A DNA stretch of 64,000 nucleotides from Propionispira arboris (GTDB lineage: Bacteria > Bacillota > Negativicutes > Selenomonadales > Selenomonadaceae): contig NZ_FNZK01000014.1 of NCBI RefSeq assembly GCF_900109225.1, positions 1 through 64,000 on the forward strand, written 5' to 3'. Of this stretch, positions 1 through 7,307 are shown piece by piece. The notes beneath the pieces are model-generated. The model was not told the DNA's origin and searched no databases. It was given only the letters and a program-made list of their open reading frames with translations. The stretch's first letter is position 1. Every line of letters starts with the position of its first letter. The translations under genes and the position numbers were made by a program.

Positions 1-178
1 AAGAATCCAATTTTGGTTGTTCGGTTACGCGTTTTGCTTTAGGGAATGGTTGATTGAAATCTTCGATTGCCAAATACTTGCGCACCGTTTTGCGATCACA
101 AGAAAAGGTTTTTGCAATTTGTGAAATATTGAGACCTTCCTCAAAGAACGCTTTTCTGATATAATCAATTTGGGTCAT
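1..178 (-). CDS. IS21 family transposase IstA, N-terminal part
   Basis: Fifty-nine codons are visible, starting at ATG 178-176 on the minus strand with a GGAGG site nine bases upstream. The protein opens MTQIDYIRKAFFEEGLNISQ and continues with a helix-turn-helix reading IAKTFSCDRKTVRKYL, the classic N-terminal DNA-binding segment of IstA transposases. The DDE catalytic domain and the partner ATPase IstB would lie left of the window. Nothing visible shows damage, so the element could be intact. Family assignment rests on the N-terminal motif only. Confidence 0.75.
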   Translation of the reverse strand, partial: MTQIDYIRKAFFEEGLNISQIAKTFSCDRKTVRKYLAIEDFNQPFPKAKRVTEQPKLDS

Positions 179-341
179 TGTGAGCATCCTCCAGTCCTCC
201 CCCGTTAGTGTTTTGTCACCTAATAAGGGTAGGTTATTTGGTTCTTGTTCGCAATGGCTTTTTGCATTTTTGAGGAATTCTGTTTTGCATAAGTGGGGAT
301 TTTTATTTGCAACTTTGTCCTATTTCATTATGCCATAAACA
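1..341 (-). mobile_element. End of an IS21-like insertion sequence (partial)
   Basis: The window opens inside an insertion sequence that runs off the left edge. The start of an IstA-type transposase lies on the minus strand, with about 160 bases of non-coding DNA between its start and the presumed outer end. On the minus strand the presumed terminus begins TGTTTATGGC near base 341, and TGT is usual for IS21-family ends. Partly similar stretches (tttgcat followed by G-rich or T-rich sequence) recur near 264 and 285, as expected of the repeated transposase sites inside IS21 ends. The exact border is inferred because the other end and the target duplication are outside the window. Confidence 0.6.
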
Positions 342-459
342 GAAAAGCCTCTAAGGGGGTAAATTTTTTAATAAAAGTATTGGCGTACTGCTGATACTTT
401 TTTGTATATAATAATCATGAACGTGCCATGTAATGTAACTAATACATAGGGGTGATTTC

Positions 460-687
460 GTGGACAAAAAGCCTAATCGTTTGATAAAGGAAAAGAGCCC
501 GTATCTTCTCCAACATGCCTATAATCCAGTAGATTGGTATCCTTGGTGCGATGAAGCATTTGAAAAAACAAAGCGAGAAAATAAGCCAGTGTTCTTTAGT
601 AGTGGATATTCGTGCTGCCATTGATGCCATGTTATGGAACAATGATCAATCGATGACTTTGACATAGTTAAAAAGGTGGGGGTGTAG
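460..687 (+). pseudogene. Remnant of a DUF255 / thioredoxin-domain (YyaL-like) protein
   Basis: From GTG 460 the frame reads [20 protein letters not shown], then [20 protein letters not shown], the highly conserved N-terminus of DUF255 (YyaL/spermatogenesis-associated 20) proteins. The family's CHWCHVME motif appears as CCH-stop-CHVME, with TGA (622-624) in place of the Trp codon TGG. A second in-frame TGA follows at 643 and similarity fades by the TAG at 685. Intact members are about 600-700 residues, so more than 85 percent is missing. This is a decayed gene next to an insertion sequence. Selenocysteine readthrough is unlikely because of the second stop and the truncation. Confidence 0.8.
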
Positions 688-991
688 GGCCACGGCTCGC
701 CTCTACCATGTAAATTCAATTTTTACAATAATAGACAAATAACCTTTTTTTGACGTTTAATATTAGACAGGAAGCGAAGTATCATTGGTAACGGCGAAAA
801 ATGGTTGTAATAAAAGCTGAAAATAGAGAAGCGACGGCATTCCTGCAAAATATTTTAACAATTTGCAGGAATTTTGTATTTATATGTAAAAACTAATAAC
901 TGTGAAATGTATAAGTCTAGCAAACTCAACAAAACAGTCCCGGTGAGTCATATATCAGGTGTGACAATACAAGACCAGAGAGGAATCGGAA
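688..991. other. Intergenic stretch without a recognisable gene
   Basis: About 300 bases between the DUF255 remnant and the CPBP protease. I see an imperfect GTAGGGC/GCCTCTAC stem near 684-712 and a strong hairpin at 839-872, but no open frame with a ribosome site. Confidence 0.5.
839..872 (+). terminator. Rho-independent terminator
   Basis: Perfect 11-base arms (ATTCCTGCAAA and TTTGCAGGAAT) enclose a 12-base loop and run into TTTGTATTT. It probably ended the transcript of a gene now lost or decayed on its left. Confidence 0.75.
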
Positions 992-1666
992 TTGAAATTT
1001 GTAGAAATAAGTAATCGGTACAGTCTCTTAAAGCATATTGTTTTCTTTTATATGACTTGGGCGTTTTCAGAAATTGTTCTTTTTCCTTTGTTGAAAATGA
1101 AGGGAGTCATTTTCAGTGATGTGTTTGACCCAATTTGGAAAATAACGGTCTGGCTATTGCCAGTTATTGCTATATTGAAGGCTGAAAAAACTCCGATATT
1201 TGCATATTTAAAGCTGAATTCCAGTAAAAATGCGGCCATATTATGGAGCACATTGGGTATTAGCTTTATTGCAAGCTATAATATCCTTATGCATATTCTA
1301 TTTTATTCCAGTCTGGTATTTTCTCCGTGGCTTACTTTTACACAGTGGTTGAATACAGTATTTATGGCTGGATTAGTTGAAGAAACATTATTTCGGGGAT
1401 ATTTCTTGCAAAAAATAAAGGCGAGATTTTCCTTTTGGAAAGCAAATTTGTTCGTGAGCTTCTTGTTCGTAAGTATTCATTTTCCTATTTGGTATATGAA
1501 TGCCGATAAAATTGCACATACTGTGGTCGCTTGGTCACAGCTGAGCACGTTTATTTTTGGCTTTTCACTCTTACAGGGGTGGTTGTTTCGAAAATCAAAT
1601 TCCTTATGGCCGTGTATTATGATGCATATGATGAATAATTTTATGGCATTAGCGCTCGTTGGATAA
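992..1666 (+). CDS. CPBP family intramembrane metalloprotease
   Basis: A 224-residue membrane protein with about six hydrophobic segments. It carries the three CPBP (Abi/CAAX protease) signatures: EExxxR at residues 130-135 (EETLFR), FxxxH at 159-163 (FVSIH), and HxxxN at 212-216 (HMMNN). In the family these Glu, His and Asn residues sit inside the membrane and form the metal-dependent catalytic site. Bacterial members mature peptides, confer bacteriocin immunity or have unknown substrates. The start is TTG 992, chosen because GAGGA lies just upstream and no ATG fits the frame better. No bacteriocin gene is visible nearby, so its substrate is unknown. Confidence 0.85.
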   Translation: MKFVEISNRYSLLKHIVFFYMTWAFSEIVLFPLLKMKGVIFSDVFDPIWKITVWLLPVIAILKAEKTPIFAYLKLNSSKNAAILWSTLGISFIASYNILMHILFYSSLVFSPWLTFTQWLNTVFMAGLVEETLFRGYFLQKIKARFSFWKANLFVSFLFVSIHFPIWYMNADKIAHTVVAWSQLSTFIFGFSLLQGWLFRKSNSLWPCIMMHMMNNFMALALVG

Positions 1667-1773
1667 AAAAGAAAAAAAATTTGGTTCGAGAAAAAGCAGG
1701 TTATTTTTATCTTGCAATCACGAGATGAAAGCTTTTAAATTATACGGTAGTTGAATATTTTTGAATACATTTA

Positions 1774-2010
1774 AAAATGTAAGTTTTGCTGATTTTTATG
1801 TCGACATCAAGAATTCTTGTAACGCTTGAAGTATGGGACTGTTCGGTTTTTGTAAGAAAATGCACGGCAATCGATACGAAAAGAAGTGACGAAATGGAAG
1901 ATGTTTGGCAAATAGATAAAATCCGTTGGAATAAACAAAATTTACTATATCGTAAGATTTTTATAAGGCGACTGAATGGCTAGATAGTATAGCTCCAGCC
2001 GTCTATTTTT
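1774..2010 (+). repeat. Direct repeat copy A with terminator-like 3' hairpin
   Basis: Two blocks match copy B at 2803-2976. Block 1 (about 1774-1872) contains TGTCGACATCAAGAA, CTTGTAACGCTTGAAGTATG and AAAATGCACGGCAAT. Block 2 (about 1950-2010) contains AGATTTTTATAAGGCGACTG and CAGCCGTCTATTTTT. The insert between the blocks is about 78 bases here and about 15 in copy B. Block 2 folds as a stem, GGCGACTG (1967-1974) with CAGCCGTC (1996-2003), followed by TATTTTT, so the element ends like an intrinsic terminator. An open frame of 65 codons crosses it but is not kept in copy B, so I treat the element as non-coding. Weaker similarity continues about 80 bases upstream in both copies. Confidence 0.8.
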
Positions 2011-2099
2011 GCGTTGTGGGGAAATGCATGTAAATTTATGATTGTTGATACAGGTGGTAGTTTCGCAAATTTGTAATTCAGAAAAGGAGGCGGGGCAGT

Positions 2100-2648
2100 A
2101 TGATACATTTGACACATTTGGATTTAAAAGAAGTATGTGTTTTAAATTATGATACAAAAGAAGACAATAGGGGGATTGGTTATCGACTTTTTTCCAAAAG
2201 ACAATTAGAAGAAGTTGGCATTTATACGGAATTTGTTGAAGAAATTTTAAATTGTCCTTCAAAAAAAGGAACATTATATGGAATTCATTTTCAAAATCAT
2301 CCCAGAGTGCAAAACAAACTGTTATTCTGTATTAAAGGACGTGGGTTTGACTTTGCAGTAGATTTAAGACGAAATTCAGCTACTTATAAAAAGTGGGTTT
2401 CTGTCGAATTATCGGCTCAAAACCGAAAGCAAATATATATCCCCGCAGGCTTTGGACACGCTTTTCTATCTTTAGAGGATGAGACTCAAGTTGTGATGCA
2501 AATTGATAATTATTTTGATGCAGCGTTATCACGAACGGTCACATATGCAGATCGTGACCTTAATATCGCGTTTAATATTTTAAACCCCATTCTTTCGGAA
2601 GGGGATAAAAATGCACCAACATTAATGAATTCTGATTGTAATTTATAA
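2100..2648 (+). CDS. dTDP-4-dehydrorhamnose 3,5-epimerase-like protein (RmlC cupin), divergent
   Basis: A 182-residue cupin of RmlC size, preceded by AGGAGG. RmlC enzymes convert dTDP-4-keto-6-deoxyglucose to the 4-keto-rhamnose form. Recognisable family landmarks are YGIHFQ (60-65, catalytic His 63), DLRRNSATYKKW (88-99), IPAGFGHAF (114-122) and a C-terminal segment resembling the usual DPDLGIEW. The normally invariant Arg before G-I-H is Tyr here, and the N-terminal RGFF-type motif is RGIGYR, so substrate or activity may differ. No other dTDP-rhamnose gene is nearby. The gene stands alone between two direct repeats, which suggests it was duplicated or transferred as a unit. Confidence 0.7.
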   Translation: MIHLTHLDLKEVCVLNYDTKEDNRGIGYRLFSKRQLEEVGIYTEFVEEILNCPSKKGTLYGIHFQNHPRVQNKLLFCIKGRGFDFAVDLRRNSATYKKWVSVELSAQNRKQIYIPAGFGHAFLSLEDETQVVMQIDNYFDAALSRTVTYADRDLNIAFNILNPILSEGDKNAPTLMNSDCNL

Positions 2649-2802
2649 GTAAATAATAAGGCGCTAGTGTTTTAATATATGCAACCTTTGTTATATAATA
2701 TTATTCGTGAAAAAGGTTAAATGGTATTTTTTTCTTGTGCTCACTTGAAAACATAGGACAAAAGATTTATAATTGTGTAAAATTAATTTTTTAAATAAAT
2801 AT

Positions 2803-2976
2803 AAAATGTAAGTTTTGTTGATTTTATGTCGACATCAAGAACTCTTGTAACGCTTGAAGTATGGAACTGTTTGATTTTTGTAAGAAAATGCACGGCAATT
2901 GAGATGTTTATCACATCGTTAGATTTTTATAAGGCGACTGAACCGCTAACTAATATGGTTTCAGCCGTCTATTTTT
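2803..2976 (+). repeat. Direct repeat copy B with terminator-like 3' hairpin
   Basis: Second copy of the element at 1774-2010, in the same orientation and about 1.03 kb further on, just downstream of the epimerase gene. Block 1 differs by a few substitutions and one T less. Block 2 keeps the GGCGACTG/CAGCCGTC stem (2933-2940 and 2962-2969) and TATTTTT tail, while the distal part of the hairpin differs in sequence but still pairs. It lacks most of the insert seen in copy A. Confidence 0.8.
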
Positions 2977-3048
2977 ACGCTGTAAAAAATGTAAATATAT
3001 AGAAAAAGACGACAAAAAACATCCCCATGGTTTTCTAGAAAAAGGTAG

Positions 3049-3219
3049 GTTGAAAATGCGAAAAATGTATATGATTATTTGATTGGTTGGTGTGGTAATG
3101 ATGATCGGGTCGATAACCGCTTTTATAAAGCGCAGTCTCGTATCCCTGAGATCGAAGAGGGTACTTCGCCAACGCATTTGATTTTTAAGGATTATGCGAA
3201 ATACATTCAGTATATCTAA
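3049..3219 (+). pseudogene. Unrecognised protein-coding remnant
   Basis: An open frame of 56 codons follows a TAG at 3046 and ends in TAA at 3217. It reads VENAKNVYDYLIGWCGNDDR and ends with PEIEEGTSPTHLIFKDYAKY-IQYI, which looks like real protein in composition. There is no ATG and no ribosome site, so it is probably the 3' end of a gene whose front is gone. I do not recognise the family. It lies between repeat copy B and a terminator, consistent with a rearranged region. Confidence 0.35.
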
Positions 3220-3296
3220 ATGCAAGTTTTTTAGATTCTTTTAGCGGCTAAAAAAGTCGCAGGGAGTCGAATCATGGTTGTATAAAAAGATTGAAT

Positions 3297-3335
3297 AAAA
3301 CCATCTCTATGCATATAATAGGTAGAGATGGTTTT
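3297..3335 (+). terminator. Terminator hairpin abutting the kinase start
   Basis: Perfect 12-base arms AAAACCATCTCT and AGAGATGGTTTT with a 15-base loop, followed by GTTTTT. It ends only about 14 bases before the ribosome site of the sensor kinase. It either closes the decayed upstream transcript or acts as an attenuator for the kinase operon. The sequence does not decide. Confidence 0.8.
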
Positions 3336-3358
3336 GTTTTTCTGAAATGAGGTGCAGC

Positions 3359-5164
3359 TTGAATAAATTTAAAAATTTGACGAATTGGCTGCATGCTAAG
3401 GTTGCACAGAAAATGTTATATTCGTTGAAATCAACAATTCTGAGTTTTTACATACCGATTATTATTTTATTTATCTTTATGACAGGTACGATTTCATATT
3501 GGCTGGCAGCGCAGCAAATTGAGGACAATGCATATAGTAATGTGCAGACGATTGTTTTTCAAACAGGAAATTATCTGGATAACCGCTTTGCTGATGTCCT
3601 GCAACAGCTGATAGAACTTTCCAATGATCCGGATGTGTTGTCTGTGATCAATAAGGACCCTAAGGATATCAGCCCGGAGGATTACATACGAGTGCAGTCT
3701 CATGTTAATACGATTCGATCACTGAATGGGACGATGATTGATTCGATTTATCTTAACTTTCATAATAATAAGTTTATTTTTTTCCGTGGTGATGATCCAA
3801 ATATTGTAACCCCTTTTAGCTATAAACAATATCGGGATCAATATAAAGACAATCCTTATGATATATATTGGCGCAATTCGAATCCGTCAGATGCAAATCG
3901 AGAAGAAAATGTAAGCCTTTTCAAACTTTTTGGCCGTGGCAATGCAAAGATCAATGGAATTATTTTATTTAGTTTCCGGCATGATTTTTTTGAAAAAGTT
4001 TTTAGTCGCTCCTTACTAAGTAAAAGTGGTTATTTAGTATTAATCAATAAGGAGGGAATCTTGACTTTCAAAAAAACGGACAGTGCTTATCAAATGACGC
4101 CGGATGTAATTCAAAATTTGCAGCAAACGAAAGAAAAATCCGGAAGAATTGAATTTAAAAATACGCAAGGAGAAAATCTGGTAGCTATTTATGAGACGAT
4201 TCCCAGTAATCAGTGGAAATTAGCGGCTGTTTTTACGCAGGCTGAGATACTGGATAATGTGAAATATATCAAATATATTACAGTATTCATTATTATTTTG
4301 TTGATTCTTATTGCGGTGGGGTTGACGAATATACTGGCTGGTTATATTACAAAACCGATTTCTTTATTAGCGGATCATATGAAGAGCATAAAAGGTGATA
4401 ATCTTGAATTTGTTTCGAGTATCCATTCCATTAATGAAATTGGTGTACTGGATCAAGGGGTTCAGGATTTGGTGCAGCGGGTTAAAGTTTTGCTGGAGCA
4501 GATTAAAGCGGAACAGGAAAGTAAACGACAGTTAGAATTTTCGGTGATGCAGACACAGATTCATCCGCATTTTTTATATAATACACTTTATTCGATTCAA
4601 GGATTATGCGATATGGGGTTAACTAAAGATGCAAGTGCTATGGTAACGGCTTTGGCGAATTTCTTTCGCAGTAGTATCAGTTGCGGCAAAGAAATTATTA
4701 CGGTTGAAGAAGAGCTATCGCATATTCGCAATTATTTATTTATTCAAGAGATGCGTTATGGTGATGTTTTTTCTTATGAAATTAATGTAGATTCGAAGCT
4801 TTTTCCTTATAGCATTGTCAAATTAACGTTGCAGCCTTTGGTGGAAAATGCCATTTATCATGGTATTAAACAGAAACGCGGTATTGGCTGGATTAAGGTT
4901 ACTGGGTATACCAAGGATGGCTTCTTGTATTTTGAGGTAGAGGATAATGGCTTGGGTATGACACCAGAACGATTGGCAGAAGTACGGGCCGGGCTGACAG
5001 ATAAAACATTAGGGCGCATTAAAATGGGTTTGGGTGTTCGTAGTGTACATGAAAGAATACAGCTTTATTATGGAACCAATGCTGGTCTTAAAATAGACAG
5101 TGAGTTAAATATAGGGACTGTGATGACGGTTATGATTCCTATGGAAAGATTGGAGGATACGTAA
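3359..5164 (+). CDS. Sensor histidine kinase, YesM/LytS type
   Basis: About 601 residues. Order: membrane segment around residues 25-45, an extracytoplasmic sensor region to about 260 (Cache-like), a second membrane segment around 265-320, HAMP, then a His_kinase domain with QIHPHFLYNTLYSIQG (His near 401) and an HATPase domain with LVENAIYHGI and VEDNGLGM. HPHFLYN is typical of YesM-type kinases, which pair with AraC-type regulators and often sense sugars. I favour TTG 3359 over ATG 3347, because GAGG lies six bases before the TTG whereas the ATG sits directly behind a terminator without a ribosome site. The regulator starts one base after the stop. Its position before the pectin genes suggests it senses pectic oligosaccharides, by analogy with Bacillus YesM. 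Confidence 0.85.
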   Translation: MNKFKNLTNWLHAKVAQKMLYSLKSTILSFYIPIIILFIFMTGTISYWLAAQQIEDNAYSNVQTIVFQTGNYLDNRFADVLQQLIELSNDPDVLSVINKDPKDISPEDYIRVQSHVNTIRSLNGTMIDSIYLNFHNNKFIFFRGDDPNIVTPFSYKQYRDQYKDNPYDIYWRNSNPSDANREENVSLFKLFGRGNAKINGIILFSFRHDFFEKVFSRSLLSKSGYLVLINKEGILTFKKTDSAYQMTPDVIQNLQQTKEKSGRIEFKNTQGENLVAIYETIPSNQWKLAAVFTQAEILDNVKYIKYITVFIIILLILIAVGLTNILAGYITKPISLLADHMKSIKGDNLEFVSSIHSINEIGVLDQGVQDLVQRVKVLLEQIKAEQESKRQLEFSVMQTQIHPHFLYNTLYSIQGLCDMGLTKDASAMVTALANFFRSSISCGKEIITVEEELSHIRNYLFIQEMRYGDVFSYEINVDSKLFPYSIVKLTLQPLVENAIYHGIKQKRGIGWIKVTGYTKDGFLYFEVEDNGLGMTPERLAEVRAGLTDKTLGRIKMGLGVRSVHERIQLYYGTNAGLKIDSELNIGTVMTVMIPMERLEDT

Positions 5165-5165
5165 A

Positions 5166-6602
5166 ATGCATAGGATTTTGATTATTGATGATGATCGCAT
5201 TATTCGCCGTGGGCTGGCAAAAATTATTCCCTGGGAACAGTATGGTTTTCAGCTTGTTGGTGAAGCGGCTGATGGCGAGCAAGGATTAAATTTGATTGAA
5301 ACAGAATATCCGACCATTGTGATATCGGATATTAAGATGCCGTTTATGGATGGTTTGGAATTGGCGCAAATTGTTAAGGAACGGTATCCACTCATTAAAT
5401 TGATACTTTTGACGGGGTATACGGATTTTAGTTATGCGCAGCAAGCTGTAAAAGCGCATGTTTTTGATTATTTGTTAAAACCGGTCGACAAGGAAAATTT
5501 ATTAGAAAAAGTACGAAATGCGGCGAGTGAATGGGATGCTGAAAATCGTGTGCAGCAAAAAATAAATGCCGCCAATCCATTTTTCCGTCGTGAATTTTTA
5601 AAAAAATTAATGGATGGAAATGGCGAGGAAACAGAGCTTCGGCAGGATGCAATGTCATTAGGCATCGATTTAACGGGACAGACGTTTATTGCTTTTTTAA
5701 TTAAGATTGATGAATATCATCAAGATTCTATGGAAATGGCAGATTTTATCGAACGGCAGAAAGCTTTCAAGTTTTGTGTGGTAAATATGTGCGAAGAAGT
5801 CACGCACAGCCAGCGAACCGGAGGTGTGGTTGAACTCGACCAGGACGAACTGGTGCTGCTGTATTCTAGTAATGAGACAGTGCAATTGGCAGAGGAAAAT
5901 GGTCGCTACTTAGTGGAACAAATACAAAAGATGGTACATAGATATTTAAAAACGACCGTAACCATTGTTTTGGGTGGTGTCCATCAAGGAATCTTGGGTT
6001 TGCGGTTATCTTACCAAGAAGCACGGTCGCTCCTTGATTTTCGGCATTTTATTGGTAAAGATAAGATATATTCTTTATCTGATATTAAACTGTCTTCCCA
6101 GCAGGCTGTGAGTTTGCAGACGGAAGATAAGGTGAATGAACTTGTTCACGATGTAAAGCTCGGGTTAGCGCAGGATGCATTCATGGCCATTGATGATTTA
6201 GAACATGTGATGATTCAGGAAAAGCAAATGTCACTCTATCATGTTCGTCTTTTATCGGTGTGGCTCGTCATCTCTCTGTTTCGCGGCAGTGCGGAATGGG
6301 CATCCGATTGGGAACATGTGCAGCGCAAAAACATGTCTTTGTACTATATCCGGATTAACGAAATGCAGACAATTCGTGAAATTTTCAACCTCATTCGTTC
6401 GGTGGTTGGTGATTTGGCTGAATTTATGGCTGGTAAACGGGAAAGCCATCGAGGCGGAGTCATTGGTGAGGCTGTGAAATATATGGAAAAACATTATGTA
6501 AAGCAGGGACTTTCCTTGCAGGATGTGGCTAGTCATATCCATATTAATCCAGTTTATTTAAGTACATTATTCAAACAAGAAAAAAAAAATTACCTTTTCT
6601 GA
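5166..6602 (+). CDS. YesN-like response regulator, frameshifted in its DNA-binding domain
   Basis: Cognate of the kinase, starting one base after its stop. Residues 1-120 are a receiver domain (DDD at 8-10, phospho-acceptor Asp 55 in ISDIKMP, Lys in LLKPVD). A long middle region typical of YesN follows, then an AraC-type helix-turn-helix from about residue 430 (YMEKHYVKQGLSLQDVASHI). The frame ends at 6602 just after a run of ten A's (6580-6589). With nine A's the frame would continue KKITFSDFLLQVRMQKAMEL to a stop at 6771, giving a complete protein of about 534 residues. As written, the second helix-turn-helix is lost. This can be a sequencing or assembly error, a true mutation, or a slippage-controlled switch. 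Confidence 0.85.
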   Translation: MHRILIIDDDRIIRRGLAKIIPWEQYGFQLVGEAADGEQGLNLIETEYPTIVISDIKMPFMDGLELAQIVKERYPLIKLILLTGYTDFSYAQQAVKAHVFDYLLKPVDKENLLEKVRNAASEWDAENRVQQKINAANPFFRREFLKKLMDGNGEETELRQDAMSLGIDLTGQTFIAFLIKIDEYHQDSMEMADFIERQKAFKFCVVNMCEEVTHSQRTGGVVELDQDELVLLYSSNETVQLAEENGRYLVEQIQKMVHRYLKTTVTIVLGGVHQGILGLRLSYQEARSLLDFRHFIGKDKIYSLSDIKLSSQQAVSLQTEDKVNELVHDVKLGLAQDAFMAIDDLEHVMIQEKQMSLYHVRLLSVWLVISLFRGSAEWASDWEHVQRKNMSLYYIRINEMQTIREIFNLIRSVVGDLAEFMAGKRESHRGGVIGEAVKYMEKHYVKQGLSLQDVASHIHINPVYLSTLFKQEKKNYLF

Positions 6603-6771
6603 TTTTTTATTGCAGGTGCGTATGCAAAAAGCAATGGAGCTTTTGCGTAACCAAGATATGAAATGTTATGAAGTAGCGGATATGGTCGGCTATAATACAC
6701 CAGAATATTTTAGTGTATGTTTCAAGAAACATACCGGTCTTTCTCCCATTGAGTTTAAAAACAGGTTGTAA
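6577..6771 (+). other. Out-of-frame C-terminal end of the YesN-like regulator
   Basis: Read in the frame one base behind that of the regulator, this segment encodes ITFSDFLLQVRMQKAMELLR followed by NQDMKCYEVADMVGYNTPEY and FSVCFKKHTGLSPIEFKNRL. That is the second helix-turn-helix and signature end of AraC/XylS regulators. It is intact, so only a single-base change in the A tract separates it from the 5166 frame. It has no start of its own. Confidence 0.9.
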
Positions 6772-6796
6772 AGCAATTTATGCTTTACAACCTGTT
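6760..6796 (+). terminator. Terminator of the kinase-regulator operon
   Basis: Perfect 16-base arms (AACAGGTTGTAAAGCA and its complement) around a 5-base loop, then a T run. The left arm overlaps the last codons of the restored regulator frame, which supports 6771 as the native end of the gene. Confidence 0.9.
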
Positions 6797-7307
6797 TTTG
6801 TATCATATCATAAATTTTTGTTATCATAGTAAGAGGAACTATTAACAATTATCACAATATTTCAAATTAAACTACAATATCTAAAGAAAGTGCAGAGTTA
6901 TCTTAATATTTTGAATTCCTTAAAAACATACGTAGAACTATAATGAAATAAATGCTGGTGATGATATATATTAAAAATCCTAGAGTTGCAGCATGCGTCA
7001 TACAGTGTTCAATACAATTTTGGGCGGGAGGAGAGAAAAAATGTTAATTTTTCCTGGATAGGGATCGGTGATTATACATGTACTTATTTTTTTTATCTAA
7101 AGGTTAACCGGTTTACGTTATCGTAATACAAAACTGGATTCATTTTTAACTGCTGGCAAAAATAGGCCAGAAAATACTATGATTTTGGGTGGTGTTCGTT
7201 TTTATACATACGCAGTGTTGTGGACTATTCTGCGAATTGTTTGTGCCTATTAAACTAATTTAAAAATTTGTGATTAAGGAAAATAAGAATATAAGGGGAT
7301 AGAAAAA
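6797..7307 (+). other. Long untranslated region before the SLH porin gene
   Basis: About 510 bases without a supported gene. There is a GGAGGAGAG site before a six-codon frame (ATG 7041), a LacI-type palindrome at 7105-7115 and a short CTGGC/GCCAG stem near 7153-7170. The rest is AT-rich. A long leader is plausible for a highly expressed outer-membrane protein gene, but no known riboswitch is recognised. Confidence 0.45.
7105..7115. promoter_or_regulatory. Candidate LacI/CcpA-family operator
   Basis: The sequence GGTTAACCGGTTTACG holds the palindrome AACCGGTT (7106-7113) and matches the core WAANCGNTNW of catabolite-responsive elements, though not the outer bases. It lies about 195 bases before the porin start. 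Binding by a LacI-family pectin regulator or CcpA is inference. Confidence 0.35.

Noticed and set aside
616-630. TGA inside the CH-x-CH motif of the DUF255 remnant as a selenocysteine codon
   Set aside because: The position is normally Trp (TGG to TGA is one step), a second in-frame TGA follows seven codons later, and the gene is truncated.
1786-1983. 65-codon open frame across repeat copy A
   Set aside because: Copy B has frame-changing differences (one T fewer and a large deletion), and there is no ribosome site; the repeat behaves as non-coding.
1-2976. Composite transposon carrying the epimerase gene
   Set aside because: Only one IS end is visible, far from the epimerase, and the flanking direct repeats contain no transposase or IS-type termini.
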